NCBI GenBank assembly: GCA_016584495.1
Contig: WAID01000005.1
Span: 682,501 to 746,500 of the forward strand
Reading direction: 5' to 3'
From: Celoporthe dispersa
Taxonomy: Eukaryota; Ascomycota; Sordariomycetes; Diaporthales; Cryphonectriaceae
Length of the DNA: 64,000 bases
Below the pieces are notes generated by a model. The model was given only the letters and a program-made list of their open reading frames with translations. It searched no databases and was not told the origin of the DNA. Each line of letters begins with the position of its first letter. The stretch's first letter is position 1. The translations under genes were made by a program, and so were the position numbers. Below are positions 36,828-48,954 of the stretch, one piece after another.

Positions 36828-37206
36828 GCTTTGGAGTCGAGGGAGGGGGGAGAACAGCGGCAGACACTCAGCTTCTAGAAGCGATGGCCGTCAAGAAGGA
36901 AGCTCATCTTGATACAGGCCTGTTGACAGGGCTGGGATTTAGAGGCAGCTCCTGCAGTGTCTCTCGTCAAGTTCCAACGCCCAAGGTCGTCGCCGCCTCA
37001 CACGGGTCCCCGGAGCCGAAGCGGCATTACATCAGCCCCGCTTGTTGCATTGCCCCCGCTATGACGATAGGTCCGCTCTTTTTCTGAGCTTCAGACTTGC
37101 GCCGGCACCTGGTTCTGTACTCTTCAGCTTCAATTCGCGGCAGCTCTTTTTGACGCTTCTTGCCATTGAGGGCAGTGAACCATCCCGTGGTCCTCAAAAT
37201 GAGTGC
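36828..37206. other. Shared promoter of SAS2 and the mitochondrial-looking protein
   Basis: A short region of about 0.4 kb between divergent start codons. An open frame from 37042 runs into the downstream gene's first exon, so the true start there could be further upstream. Confidence 0.55.
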
Positions 37207-39950
37207 ATGTCGCCCTCTATGCATCTGCTCTCACTTTCCTCGGTGAAACGGCCCCTAATCGCCCGAGCAAATACCCCTCGTCTGCATGTGAGCGGGCCTC
37301 TCTCCCTGACCGCATTGCTGTTGCCCACAGGTGTCTCGAAATTAATCTGGTCGTTTCGTGCAGGCTCCGGCGAGATTTTCACCTGCATCGCGATCCTATA
37401 ATGGTCTAGGTGTGCAGCTAGAGCCCGAAGACTACCAGGCTCGACAGGATGCAGCACAAGAGACCGGATCGAAACGGCCACGGTCAAGGGCAAATCGACA
37501 CTACTTGAGCCATCCCCCGACCGATTCCCTTAAACAGCGACTCCGGATCCGGGGCCACGACCTGACATGGGAGAACTGGGGGAAGTCGCAGGCGGTGGCC
37601 CGCTCGCAGAATTCAAGGCTTCCCATCCTCACCCACCAAACTGTCCTGAAGGAGGACGAGGCCAGGCTGAAAACCAGTGTATCTGAACTCTTAGACGATC
37701 CGGACAGATTAAGGGCGAGGCTCGCGAGGCTAGCACACAAAGGCGTCGATGAGAGTGACCTGGCGCACTGGGTCTGGATCCTAGAGGCCGGGGACTCAGA
37801 CACCAAGGCCGACAGGCTCGTCGGAAGCGACCGGTTCAAGCCAATCTTTGTCATTATGGCGATACTTCGCGCCGACGAGCATTTCCTCAAAGGCTCTTCG
37901 CTGGTCAAACTGTACGACTACATTGCCAGGACTTACTTCAGGCCGGACGCGGAACTTCAGACCCGAATATCCCAAGGCGCATTAAGCCGTACATTGGACA
38001 ACCCGTTCAACATGACACCCGCTCATTTCATGCTCCTGATCGAGCGGCTGGTGGGACACTGCCTGGAGACGTTCCCCTCCTCCATAGTCATGATCTCTCG
38101 GCTCGTGGTTGGCTACATTCAGACCTTTATGGACGACACCGTGCCCAAGAAGGCCACCCGGCGTACAGCCTATGGGGATCGCTGCATGATCTTCAACTTC
38201 GCGCTGCAGACATTCCGCCGGAGGCCTGCGTCATCACCTGTGGCCCATTCACCTCACAGCTGGGAGGCCCAGAGGATCTTGCTCAGCTTCTCAGCGGACC
38301 TGAAGCGACCGCTCATCATCGACAAAGAGAGTTACAGGGCGATCCGGATGGTGCTGTTGGGGCTCAAGAAGACACAAGCCGAAAGGATGACCGCAGCCCG
38401 GCACGCGAAGACCTGGCCGCCGTACGTGAGGCACCTCGACGGACTTGATGAGGCGAGGGGAGAAGAGGAGTACCTTAGCAGGAGCGTCAAGGCCGGCATA
38501 CTCAAGCGCTCCGAAGGATATCCCGATGACCTCATGGACAAGGCTCTCGACACACTCGGGGGTGCCGTGCCTGGACAATCGGTGTCTATCCAGCAACGTT
38601 CGGGTCCTCCGCGGCTCTGGTCCTCCGACTCGATATCCCTCAATGTGTTCACAGACTGGGCTGCGGTGGTCAAGGCAACCCGGAATGCACAAGAGGCATG
38701 GCAGAGGTTTCACGAGCCTCCCTCAACGCGGTCTCAAACCTAACTTCCAGGTTTACGCAGAGATGTTCTCAAAGCTCTTCTCTGCGGAGACCGACTACAC
38801 ATCATCTATCCTCCCAGGCGAAGCTAAGGAGACGTACCCCGCCTATGAGGCCAACCTCACCGAGTTCGAACGTGAGCGACTGAGGCCATGTTCTCCAGAC
38901 GAGCTCTATGAGCGGATGTTGCGAGACGGCAACAGACCAGTCCGCCACTGTCTCACCCTGCTCATACGGAATGCTCCGTCGCTGGAGAGAGCGGCGCAAT
39001 TCTTGCGCGATGCCGCTCTGGACAGGCAGGCGGTGATCGACCTCACCACGGCCTTCACGCCACGACACGAAAATTTAGAACGGATCCCCGTCGCGACTTT
39101 CGACGCCTACCTTGGTCTGCTTTGTCGCCTTCAACCCCGCCGACGATGGGTCAACAATCCTGAACATCGTCCACTGCCCGAGGTTGCCGTGAAGTACGAA
39201 CGTGTCAACCGTGCAGTCAAGCTCCTGTGCACCAGAATGGGCCCAAGGCGAAAGCGCGCAGCTCTTCCTTGGCACACGGTCATGCGGACCCTGGCCAGCA
39301 ACAAGCTCGTCTTGCGGCCCTACGTAACCCAACTCGAGGACGATATTCAGGCTCTAGGAATGATGCTGCAGCTCTCCATGGCCTACAGGACAAGCCAGGG
39401 CCTCCATCCCGTACCATTCGACTGTCTAGCCCGGTGCGTCCTCAAAGTGCTGCGCCACGAATGCTCCACGGACCTTGAGACAGCGCCCGGGAGAGAGGAC
39501 GTAGCCACCGCTCTCGTGAAGCTCAGATCCACCTTCGCAGAGCTCATAGCCCCTGTCCAGGCCCCCGAGGGCTCCCGGATGACCTCCGACCTGCCCCGGC
39601 TGTACCATGAGCTCAGTGCCGCGCATATCCAGATGTACCTGGAGGTGCTGATGAGGGCGGGCGACGCGGACGAGGGCGGGCGCGTGGTCGAGTGGGCGCT
39701 CTCGTCATGGGATATGGGCTCGGTCCTGCAGAACGCTCGCGACCCGGATCACAAGCAGTGGGGCATGCTCATGCAGGCGTTCGCGTGCTTCCGGGCCTTC
39801 ACGGACGAGAGTTTCGATGTAGAGAAGGCCAAGGCGATGGAGAGACGGTTCGAGGAGCTGGCCGAGCGCGGTGGGACATGGACGTGGCCCAGCGAGGAGG
39901 ACGTGGAGCAGTATAGAAGATATAAAAACGCACAGGGCGAGACGATTTAG
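37207..39950 (+). CDS. Unassigned large protein with mitochondrial-type presequence (one apparent frameshift)
   Basis: I do not recognise a specific family. A likely first exon is 37207-37287, spliced to 37364 with phase 0 (donor GTGAGC, acceptor GTGCAG). It gives an N-terminus starting MSPSMHLLSLSSVKRPLIAR, a good mitochondrial targeting signal: basic, Ser/Leu-rich and free of acids. The body is helical with spaced units, and the LKPNFQVYAEMFSKLF block resembles a pentatricopeptide-type repeat. This suggests an organellar RNA-related role, which is inference. The frame breaks at a CCC run (38720-38722). Removing one C continues EAWQRFHEPP into QRGLKPNFQVYAEMF, giving about 888 residues. The end at 39950 is a clean stop. 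It is divergent from SAS2. Confidence 0.75.
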
Positions 39951-40302
39951 AGCGACGAGATACCCGATCCTCATGAGGTCTACATTTTATACTGAACTGA
40001 GCGCTTCTTTCCGATTCAGAGGAGCAAGGATTCTCTTCATGTAACCCCTTAGCTGCTCGTGCTCGCTTGTCTGCTCAAGCGACAGCTCCATCCCGAGTGG
40101 AAAACGACCCTCGGCGCATGCCAGCCAAAGCGGGCCCCCAATACAAACTCTCATTGGCCAATGGATGAAACCGCTGCTCATGCGTCGCGATTTCACTCCA
40201 ACGCGGTTGATCCCTAAGCCACCTAAGTATTTATTCTACTACTTACTGCACACAGCAAACGTTCTTAGACCTCGACTGTCACACAAGACAGCACCTCCCT
40301 TT

Positions 40303-40335
<33 letters not shown>

Positions 40336-40929
40336 GATATATACTTGTACTGCTATTTACATGGGTACATATGTTTTCATCATATTTTTGAGCCTTCAAT
40401 TGACCCTGTAGCAGATCGTTGCAGGGAGGTTCTTGCCCCTTCATGCATGGAGGGCATCTGTGTGCTGTCATCTGAGCCTGGGTAGGTCACATACCAACAT
40501 GCGCTGTCGAGTAGGACTACCCATGGCTGCCTTTTTCCGAAATTATAAACATGACCAAAGGCTAATTATGTATAAAATCAGGGCCCCTCCTTGTCTCTCT
40601 AGACCTGCTCTGTCGTGGCAGCTCCACTTGTCAAGGAGGCCCTCCCTTTGGACACACTCACACGACATCTCACCCCGCCTCCGGGGGAGGGTGAGGGGCC
40701 TTGATGGGCTTGCTGCCTTGCCTCTCACTCTGACCCATAAGCACTTGCTACAGTTCCTCTTGAATTTCTTTCTAAGATTTAGTGTTGTGGCTGGCACCTT
40801 GTCTCATCCACCCGTGCCTCCTGCTGTTTCCCCCCTGAAAGGCATACTTGACCCCTTCGCATCTGGGAGGCAAGAACAGGATACCTTGCCTCGCAACGTC
40901 TTATACGAACTCACAGACCTTTCCCTATC
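39951..40929. other. Spacer upstream of the DNA methyltransferase, with CA microsatellite
   Basis: About 1 kb between tandem genes. It holds (AC)n at 40303-40327 followed by TA-rich sequence. A 207-codon frame at 40433-41056 overlaps the start of the next gene and has no family resemblance. Confidence 0.55.
40303..40327. repeat. (AC)n microsatellite followed by TA-rich run
   Basis: About 12 AC units running directly into ATATATATAGATATATA. Confidence 0.95.
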
Positions 40930-43900
40930 ATGGAGCCGATCGTTCAAAGCGATCTCTTCTTTGCCCTGGAAAATGACGACCTCACCCAGGAGTGGGTGGC
41001 TTCTCAGGTCGACGAGGATGCTGAAGACGTTCTTGCTGCCATCGACGAGGTGGTAGCAGAGGAAAATGACATCGGCGGAGCCTCAGAGGCATGTCTAGAC
41101 ATGGCAAGAGGGCCAGGAACTGCGTCAAACCTGCGAAGCATCATCGTCGACCTGCCTCCATCGACCCTCGTCAGTCCGAGGTCCGTCTACGCGCCGTTCG
41201 AGCCTCCAGCCCCCCGCAAGACCGAGAGAGAAGCTCTGCAGGCGCTGCTGAGGGCCGATCCTTCCCAGAAGAACGAGGACTTTATCCAGTTTGAGCTGGA
41301 CGACTTCACGTGCTACATTATCACGGACCCCTTTCCGAGCGAGATGCGCGCCCTCCACGACCACGCAACGCGCACCGGCAGCCAGTCCTTCTACTTCGAC
41401 GGCACCCTGCGCATAGGAGACGTCGCCTACTTTGTCCAGAGAGTCCAGTTCGACCAGATCCCTCTGGGCAACTACGGCAGAGACCCCGGGACCGGAGGGT
41501 ACGATGCCACGGTGGGCGACCAGATGTGGATACGCTCCGAGCTCAACGCGAAGGAGGAGATTTATTATCAGCTCAAGCGTCCTGCACTCGAATATGTTAG
41601 GTTTCACGACGCCTTCCTATGGGTTGCGGACCTCGCGAAGCACATGTTCGATTTCTGCGAACACCTCTTGGAAGGCGGCCGCGATGTCTACCTCTGCAGC
41701 TTCAAGGAAGAATTTGGCAGGTGGCTCCGACAGGTTCACGAAGGAGTACCTTCCTTCCTCAGATGGTACAGCCGGCGAAAGAGCGACGACTTCCGCCAGA
41801 GTATCGTTGCGAACGAGCCGTTCCTCCACAAAGAGATGCACGGTACGTTTGATCGACGCCGATACGCACGCCTGCACGTCTTCCGAGAGATTGCGGAGCC
41901 TTTCACCTTTACAAGGGCGTGGGGAGCATGCCGAAAAAGAAGACTATCCGGCCCACTATCGTCACCCCTTACATACACGACTGCTTCTCGCGCCTGCAGT
42001 CGGGAGGACTCCTGAAGCCGGTGAGGCCCTGCATCAGTGCTGAAGAAGCTACCAGGCTGTCTTGGCGCAGAGGTCGACCGGTGCCTCAAGCATTCACCCG
42101 CGACGCACCTGCTCCCCCCAACCGCAAGTCCTTGATCAGCAGCATCAGCGCCGGGGATCTTGTGTCCACGCCGCCGGATGCCGAGGAGTCCGGCACAAAA
42201 TGGATGACAGACCGTCCAGACAAGAAATGGTACGGTCTCGTGCAGAAGGTCCATACCACCAGCAGGGGGGGAGCGACGGTTTGATGTCATCTGGCTGTAC
42301 CAGCCCGAAGACACCCCTTGCTGCTCGATGAAGTACCCATGGCCCAACGAGCTGTTCCTGAGCGAGCACTGCACGTGCGACCAGGGCGTGGCCTCGAAGA
42401 TCGGAGAGCGCCAGGTCCTCGGCGCCCACTCGGTGGAGTGGTTTGGGTGTCCAGACACTGATGCCGAATTCTTTGTCAGGCAGACTTACCATACGGCTGA
42501 GCGGAGATTTGTTACCCTCGAGAAGGCTCATCTCCAGTGCGACCACGACAGAGAGCCCACAACAGCAGCTGAGTACACCGCCGGGGACACCGTGCTCGCC
42601 TTGACGCCCAACAGCCGGTTTCTCGAGCCATGCGAGCTGCTTGGATACTCGGACAGCAACCAGATTGTCCGCCTGCAGAGGCTTAGGAGACGACGGGAGT
42701 TCGGCGCTGCTTGTGCTCCAAACGAACTGGTCTACACAGGAAACAGAGAGGACGAACTGCACCTGCCGGCTGATCGCATCGCCACAAGGTGTATTATACG
42801 ATGCTACCCCCTGGAGAGCCGATCCCCGCGCCCTACAATCGCGATGGAACCGGCAACGCCTTTTTCGTGTCTCACCGCCAGCTCCAGGACGGTTCTCTCC
42901 AACCACTGGGCCACAACCACCGGCCGCATTTTCGTGAAGGGTTTGACCCAGACAAGGCGGAAAACAAGCTGCGGAGCCTGGACCTCTTCTGTGGAGGTGG
43001 GAATTTTGGTCGTGGTCTTGAGGACGGCGGTGCTGTCGAGGCCAAGTGGGCCAATGACATCTCAAAGGAGGCTATCCACAACTACATGGCCAACACTAAG
43101 CATCCCGAGTCTGTCGAGCCCTTCCTCGGATCCATAGACGATCTGCTCCTCAGCGGCATGGAGGGCAACTTTGGCGCTGCGGTCCCGCGACCTGGAGAGG
43201 TGGACGTGATCTCGGGTGGAAGCCCGTGCCCGGGGTTCTCGCTCATAACAAACGACAAGACGACGCTGCATCAAATCAAGAACCGCTCTCTGGTGGCTTC
43301 TTTTGCCTCGTGCGTCGACTTTTGGCGCCCACGGTGGGGAATCCTCGAGAACGTCAGGACGATCGTTCAGAGCAGGAAGAACCAGACAGAAGACTTCTTC
43401 TCCCAGCTCATCTGCGCGCTGGTCGGCATGGGCTATCAGTGTCAGATCATCCTCGGCGCGGCATGGTCGTACGGCTGTCCTCAGAGACGGGTCCGCGCGT
43501 TCCTCTACTTTGCAGCCCCCGGTGTGAACCTCCCGAAGCCGCCCTACCCGTCGCACTCGACTCCTGAGGTGAAATACCACGCAAGTAGTCGCCTGGGACA
43601 GATGACGAACGGCGAGCCGTATGTTGAGCACGTCGACAGACCCACTGCCTTCAAGTACGTGACAGCCAGCGAGGCCACGGCCGATCTGCCCGATATTCTC
43701 GACGCCAAACCAGACACGTGCATACCGTTCCCGGACCACCGGCTCTCCATTCCCATCTCGTCGGGCAACCTGCGCAACCGGGCTCGGCCCGGTGAGGGCA
43801 AAAACAGGCGGACACAGATCTTCAACATACCCATCAGGCCCTATGGAGTGAACTTCTCCCAGGCATACTACACCAAGAAGACGCCCGAGGGCGAGGCGGA

Positions 43901-44802
43901 CATGTTCGAGCACGAGCGCGACGCATACCCGCCAGCACCGGTCCAACGAACCAGGGAGGACTCCAGGGCCTGGGGCCGCGCCCACCCCAATAGACTATTT
44001 GGCACGGTCACAACCTTCTGCCACATGCCGGATGCCCGTGTCGGGGGCAACCTTATGCACTGGGACCAGCCGCGACCGCTGTCGATTATGGAGGTCCGGA
44101 GGGCACAGGGCGTACCGGACGACGAGGTTGTGCTGGGCGACCCGGCGGACCAGTGGCGGATACTGGGCAACGGCGTCGCGAGGGGGATCAGCACGGCACT
44201 GGGTTTGGCACTGAGGGGAGGCGGCTGTGGGCACGCTTTATGAGGACGGTAGGGAGTCTCCTGACCTGCGTGCTGACCGCGTCGAGGATGAGGGTGTGCA
44301 TATGTCCTCTCCCTGGACAGAGGGACACGGTGGCGAGCCGTTGCTAGAGAACCGTCTAGGAGGCGATCCTCTGCTCCTGGTATCATCTGCGGTCCATGAG
44401 CTGGACGCTGTCCAGGCCGGCACCTCCCGGAGCAGCTCGCACACTCCCGGCCTGGACACCGCGTCAACATCGGTCACTAGCCGCTTCACCTCGACACCAA
44501 CCGCCAGCCTCGCTGGTATGACTGATGATGTAGTGGTGATTATCGCCAACGGCAAGCATCCGCTCTCGAAGATGTTCACCGACGACGATGACGACGACGA
44601 CGAGGGAGGAGCAGCCGCCGTCCAAGAAGCCCCGCCTAGACGAAGTTCGGTCTTACGAGAGGTAGTAGCAGCACGAAGTCACGGTGACGGAGTGGTTGCA
44701 CCTGGACAGATGGGCAAGGCAAAGGCAAGGTCACGCCCGTTGGGCGCATTGGTGGGTGGGGGCATCAAAGGCATGATCCCAGGCTGGGCGCTCAATGACT
44801 AG
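40930..44802 (+). CDS. dim-2: DNA (cytosine-5) methyltransferase, DIM-2 type (four apparent frameshifts)
   Basis: DIM-2 proteins carry out cytosine methylation of RIP-affected and heterochromatic DNA, guided by HP1 in Neurospora. An intronless gene of about 1290 residues after correction. The N-terminal half has a replication-foci-like region and BAH-type segments, including YQPEDTPCCSMKYPWPNE and a Cys-rich SEHCTCD. Catalytic motifs lie in order: I (LDLFCGGGNFGRGLE, about residue 683), IV (GGSPCPGFS, about 762, with the catalytic Cys), VI (ILENV, about 805), VIII (CPQRRVRAF, about 851) and X (LGNGVARGI, about 1078). Frame breaks: T3 at 41908-41910 (one short), G7 at 42265-42271 (one long), C5 at 42807-42811 (one short), G4 at 44215-44218 (one long). 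The last restores LREAAVGTLYEDGRES and an acidic, Asp-rich tail. ENV plus BAH segments favour DIM-2 over RID/Masc1. Confidence 0.9.
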
Positions 44803-45178
44803 GAGTTTGCACTTTTATGTGTGTCATAGCGAAATTCGGGGGCTGGAGGGATCGGATATTGCGCTGCATTGCGTGCAGTAGTTGGGTGTAGTTTGTATTA
44901 TACGTATAATTGTCCGTTCTGATGCATGTCATTGGCATCGTCGAGTCTGGGCGCAAAATTGTATTACGATTACTGTATTGGTTGGTATGTTATGCACTAT
45001 CCAAGATTATCTAGGTATGTGTGTTTGTCTGTGACTGTCTGTGTTGTGTGTCCGTGCTAAAAAATATCCAGATTCCCGCCAGAATGTCCTTCGCATGATT
45101 CAAGCAATCTCTCTCTCTATATATATATGCATCAACCCACAAATTTCCCTTCCCTACAGATCCTCCCCCCCTCCCCCC
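44803..45178. other. Convergent 3' flanks of dim-2 and the Ser/Thr-rich protein gene
   Basis: AT-rich and TG-rich, with an ATATAT run near 45118-45128. No gene. Confidence 0.6.
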
Positions 45179-47118
45179 TTAGAATATCCCACCCGTCGCA
45201 ACCAACACGGTAGTCGTGGCCAGCCCCACCGTCACCGTCTCCCTCTCGATCAGCGTCGACACCGCCGTAACTGTCACAAAGATGCTCGTGGTAATCCCGT
45301 CCACGTTGGTGCTGGTGGAAGTGCCGGCGAGCGTGGGGGCGGCGGCCGCGTTGCCGTTGCCGACGGTGGTGGTGGGGGTGACTTGGGCCTCGGCGGTGCT
45401 GGTGCTGGTGCTCTCGGAGGAGGTCGAGGTCGGAGAGGCGTCGTTGGGGTCGTGGTGGGCCTGGGTTACGGGGACTACGGCGAAGGGGGCTGCGCCTGAG
45501 GAGGCGTCGGATGGGTCTGAGGGCTTGCTGCTGCTGCTGGTGCTGCTGGAGGAGGTCGAGGGGGAGGAGGAGGAGGCGGTGGTCGTCGTGGGGAGGTTCT
45601 CGTTGCCAGGCTGCTGCTGCGTGGTGGTGCTTGTTGTCGGCGTGGCCTCGACGGGGGTTGAAGCTGTGGAGGTTGTTGTGGGGTCGTCTGTATGGTGGTG
45701 GTGGGCCTCCTGTTCGGTCTGGGTGGTGGAGGAAGATGTTGTTGATGTGGGCTCGGGGATTGAGGATGTCGAGGTGCTCTCTGCGACGCGGATGGTCGAG
45801 GTGGAGATGGTGGAGGAGGAGGAGGAAGAGGAGGAGGAGGAGGGCGTCACAGTGGCGTAGGCTGTGGATGAAGGGACGGTGATGGTCGTGACGCCAGTGT
45901 TGTGCAGGTGGGCCTTCGAGGAGGAGGAAGTGGACTCGCTGCTGGCCGTGCTCGACTGGACGGTGACGACCGCTGTGGAAGACGGCACGGTGACCGTCAC
46001 GACGCTTGCGCCTCCAGCTGCGTCTGAGGTCGGCGACGCTGAGGAGGTCTCGCTTGACCGAGCAGTCCCTGATGAGCCTGTCGAGGAGCCGCCGGCAGCA
46101 GCAGCCTTCTCGGTGGTAGTAGGCGCCGTCGAAGAGGAGGCAGCGCTGTCGGCTGAGCTCGGCTGCACGGTGACGACTGCTGTCGAGGACGGGACAGTGG
46201 CCGTCACGAGGCCCTTGCCCCCTTGACCTCTGAAGTGGACGACAGCTTGGAAGATGTCTGCTCGCTGGACTGGGCCGTCGAGGATGGGCCTGAGGACGAG
46301 GAGGTGCTGCCCTGGGCGGTCTGAGAGGTGGAGGAGGCACCCGAGGAGCCCGCCGTGCCCTGTGCTGGTTCTCTGGTGAAGGCCTGAGCACTAGTCGATG
46401 AGGCGGCCGGGGTCTCTGGTGAGGATGATGAAGAGGCAGAGGTCTCGGGTGACGCCGTCTTAGATGAGATGAGGACGCTGGTACTGGAGGTGGCCTGTGA
46501 TAGCGTGGAAGTCAACTGCAGCCCGCTGGCGTTGAGCAGGGCTGACGAGGAGGAAGACGAGAGGCTCTGGGAGGCATTCCCCGAGACAGCCTGCGAACTT
46601 GTCGACGACAGAAGAGAGGACTCTCCAGTCGATACGGGTGGTGTGACTGTGATCACTGTGGTCTCCGAGCTGGCTCTCCCAGTCGCCGTCCCGGCCTGAG
46701 AACCAGACGACGATGGTGCAGGGCTGCTCGAGGCGGTTTCTGAAGTGGACGAGGCAGTACCGGATCCTGGTGTCTGGAAGGCATTGTTGTTGTGCGATGC
46801 TATTGCCGGTGCAGTAGAGGCCTGGTGTGTCGTCGTTGCTGCTGCAGACTGCGTCACGGGGACCACCTCCAGCGTCCCTGAGCCTGTCGAGGTCTGTCGT
46901 GGGGAGCTAGATATCTGGCTCGCAGCGAAAAGGCTAGCACCTTGGACAGACGAGGAGGAGGAGGACGTCGAGGCGACCGGGCTGGTGGTATTGGCATATG
47001 GTACGCCTTCCTGTCGTCCGCGCATGCCTCCTGGGTGAAACCGAGGACTCTTTTTCAGAGGACCTGCCTCGACTGCTGATAACAGAAGAACCTGAATCAA
47101 GAAGTATTGGAACTGCAT
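45179..47118 (-). CDS. Ser/Thr-rich secreted or cell-surface protein with internal repeats (one apparent frameshift)
   Basis: Function unknown; the composition suggests a heavily O-glycosylated wall or secreted protein. A clear signal peptide opens it (MQFQYFLIQVLLLSAVEAGP). The rest, about 646 residues after correction, is dominated by Ser, Thr, Ala and Pro. Three related units carry a core of VPSSTAVVTVQ or close variants (near 46180, 45975 and 45880). Long Ser and Thr runs follow, then a short hydrophobic ending (LATTTVLVATGGIF). That ending is weak for a GPI signal because no clear cleavage site precedes it. The frame breaks at the C5 run at 46218-46222 (plus strand). One added base joins STSEVKGGKG to LVTATVPSSTAVVTVQ. 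Both halves share composition, so a single gene is more likely than two. Confidence 0.75.
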
Positions 47119-48923
47119 GTTTATGATTTTCTGGGTGTTTTTTTTCTTTCAAAAGAAATTCCAATGAGTGGAGTGAAGACGAGGAAGAGGAAAAAACAAG
47201 AACAATATAAAGAAAGTGTGAGAGGTGAGGGAGGTGATGCCCAAAAGGTTATAGTAAGAGTTCCCAGACCCTATATCAAGAGAGACAGAAAGAAAAGATA
47301 ATGCCGTGCGGTCAGGTTCTGTAACTTGGACCTAAAAAAAAAGACAATGAACAGTCTTTACACGGGCGCCACGCGTTTGGCAGAGTAAAACGAAAGGAAG
47401 TTCTCGAGACAAAGAATGTTGTGTACTGAAGAGCGAGAGAAAGAGAAGGAAGACAGGATGAGAATGCAAGTAGTTCAAGATTATGATGTGGTCTAGCGTG
47501 GGAAGTCCAACTCAACCTGGAGGAAGATCTGCATGTCTTTTGTATAAGCCTTGGGTATGCAGACAAGATCTCGATACGAAGCGAATTAAGGTAGGGCCAC
47601 GATGTTTCCGGCCCAGCCCTCCCCGGAACGCAGCCCCGGTTCTAGACCACTGGGGGGAGGGGGGCCAACGAGTCCATCATCGAGCGAATGAAGCGCAGCA
47701 GCATCAAGAGAACAGGAAAATGAGGCCACAGAGACAGACCACCCCCGCGGCAGCGTCGAGGCCCAATCCCCTGCTGTGGTGCCAGATATAGCAACCTCAT
47801 GGTGGGCATCACCGTTGAGGTGTCTCTGCAGGTGGGACACACACAACCGAAGAAGGCTCGACCAAGCAGCATCGTAGAAAGAAAACAAAAAAGGGCCCAC
47901 CCTCCAGCTAAGCGCCGGACGAGGATGCTTGCCGCGGCTCTCCACAAGCCCTACCTTGCGGCCGTCGACGTGGGAGGTTTGGCATCGCGAGGTAGCTCGT
48001 CCGTGGCAGAGACGCGCGCGAAGACGACTGATAGGTGGGCAGTGAACCCCTGGTAGTCGCTGCTACGGTAAACCAATGACCAGGGGTCTGGCGCCAATCA
48101 ACAGAGGTCCGCTAGAGGGACCTGACGCGGGAGACCATGCAGGGCTGCCAGCAACCCCTGTCACCCCTGCCGTTCTAGGCTTGGGGCTTGGGGCTTGGGC
48201 CCTTCAGTGGGTTTGCCGGGGGCGGTTTCCCCTGGGGTCTTTTAAGTCGAAGCCTCGCCGTCCAGTACCCGCGTTTTGATTCTCAAACAACTTTTTCTCG
48301 TCGAGGCGCCCGAAACCCGAACCTCAGCCTCGACTTCGATCTGTGCCAGTTGTCTTTTCTCTTTTTTTTTTCTCTTTCTTTCTTCTTCCTCTTCTCCACC
48401 CACCTCCCCACACAACCAAAGCACGGCCCCCCCAAATAAGGCCTACGTTTTTGTCTCTGCATTTACATCTTCATGGCCTGTCTGTGGCATGATCAGACTT
48501 CGATGTTTTCCCTTTCCCAGCCACACCTTTCGAGTGGATGATGGCTGGGGGAGGGGGACAAAAAGATACCTTGCTGGGGAGCGCATGATGAGAACGGATG
48601 AGGCTGCCACCGCCGACCCTCCCTCATGCATCCATCTCGGGTCATCCACGTCAAGCTGAGTCCATAACGAGCACAGCCTACCGTTGGGTTCCTATCTGGG
48701 TCTTAACACGTGTGCCTTCGAACCAGGACCCGAGGTCGCATGTCCACGAGCATGGGATTGCCTGGAAGCCTCAGGACGGGCTTGGAAACCCGCGCTGTCG
48801 ACCCGCACAAATTCTCAACAGAGGGTTATCTACTCTTGGGGCTTGACACCTGACTGCCTGCGGTGATCTATGACCGCCATCAGGAGGCGCACTGATCATG
48901 GACATGCCATTACCCTAGTCCAC

Positions 48924-48954
<31 letters not shown>

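Noticed and set aside
43062..43985. 307-codon minus-strand frame inside dim-2
   Set aside because: Antisense shadow of the methyltransferase catalytic domain.
31704..44802. Possible secondary-metabolite gene cluster around the flavin monooxygenase
   Set aside because: Neighbours are SYS1, a tRNA, SAS2 and other conserved genes; there is no backbone synthase, transporter or cluster regulator nearby.
45132..46391. 419-codon His/Arg-rich frame overlapping the Ser/Thr-rich gene
   Set aside because: An alternative frame of the repetitive Ser/Thr codons; the signal-peptide frame is the coherent one.
48700..48760. Possible minus-strand tRNA B box (GGTTCGAAGGC)
   Set aside because: The surrounding bases do not form a T stem, acceptor stem or A box.
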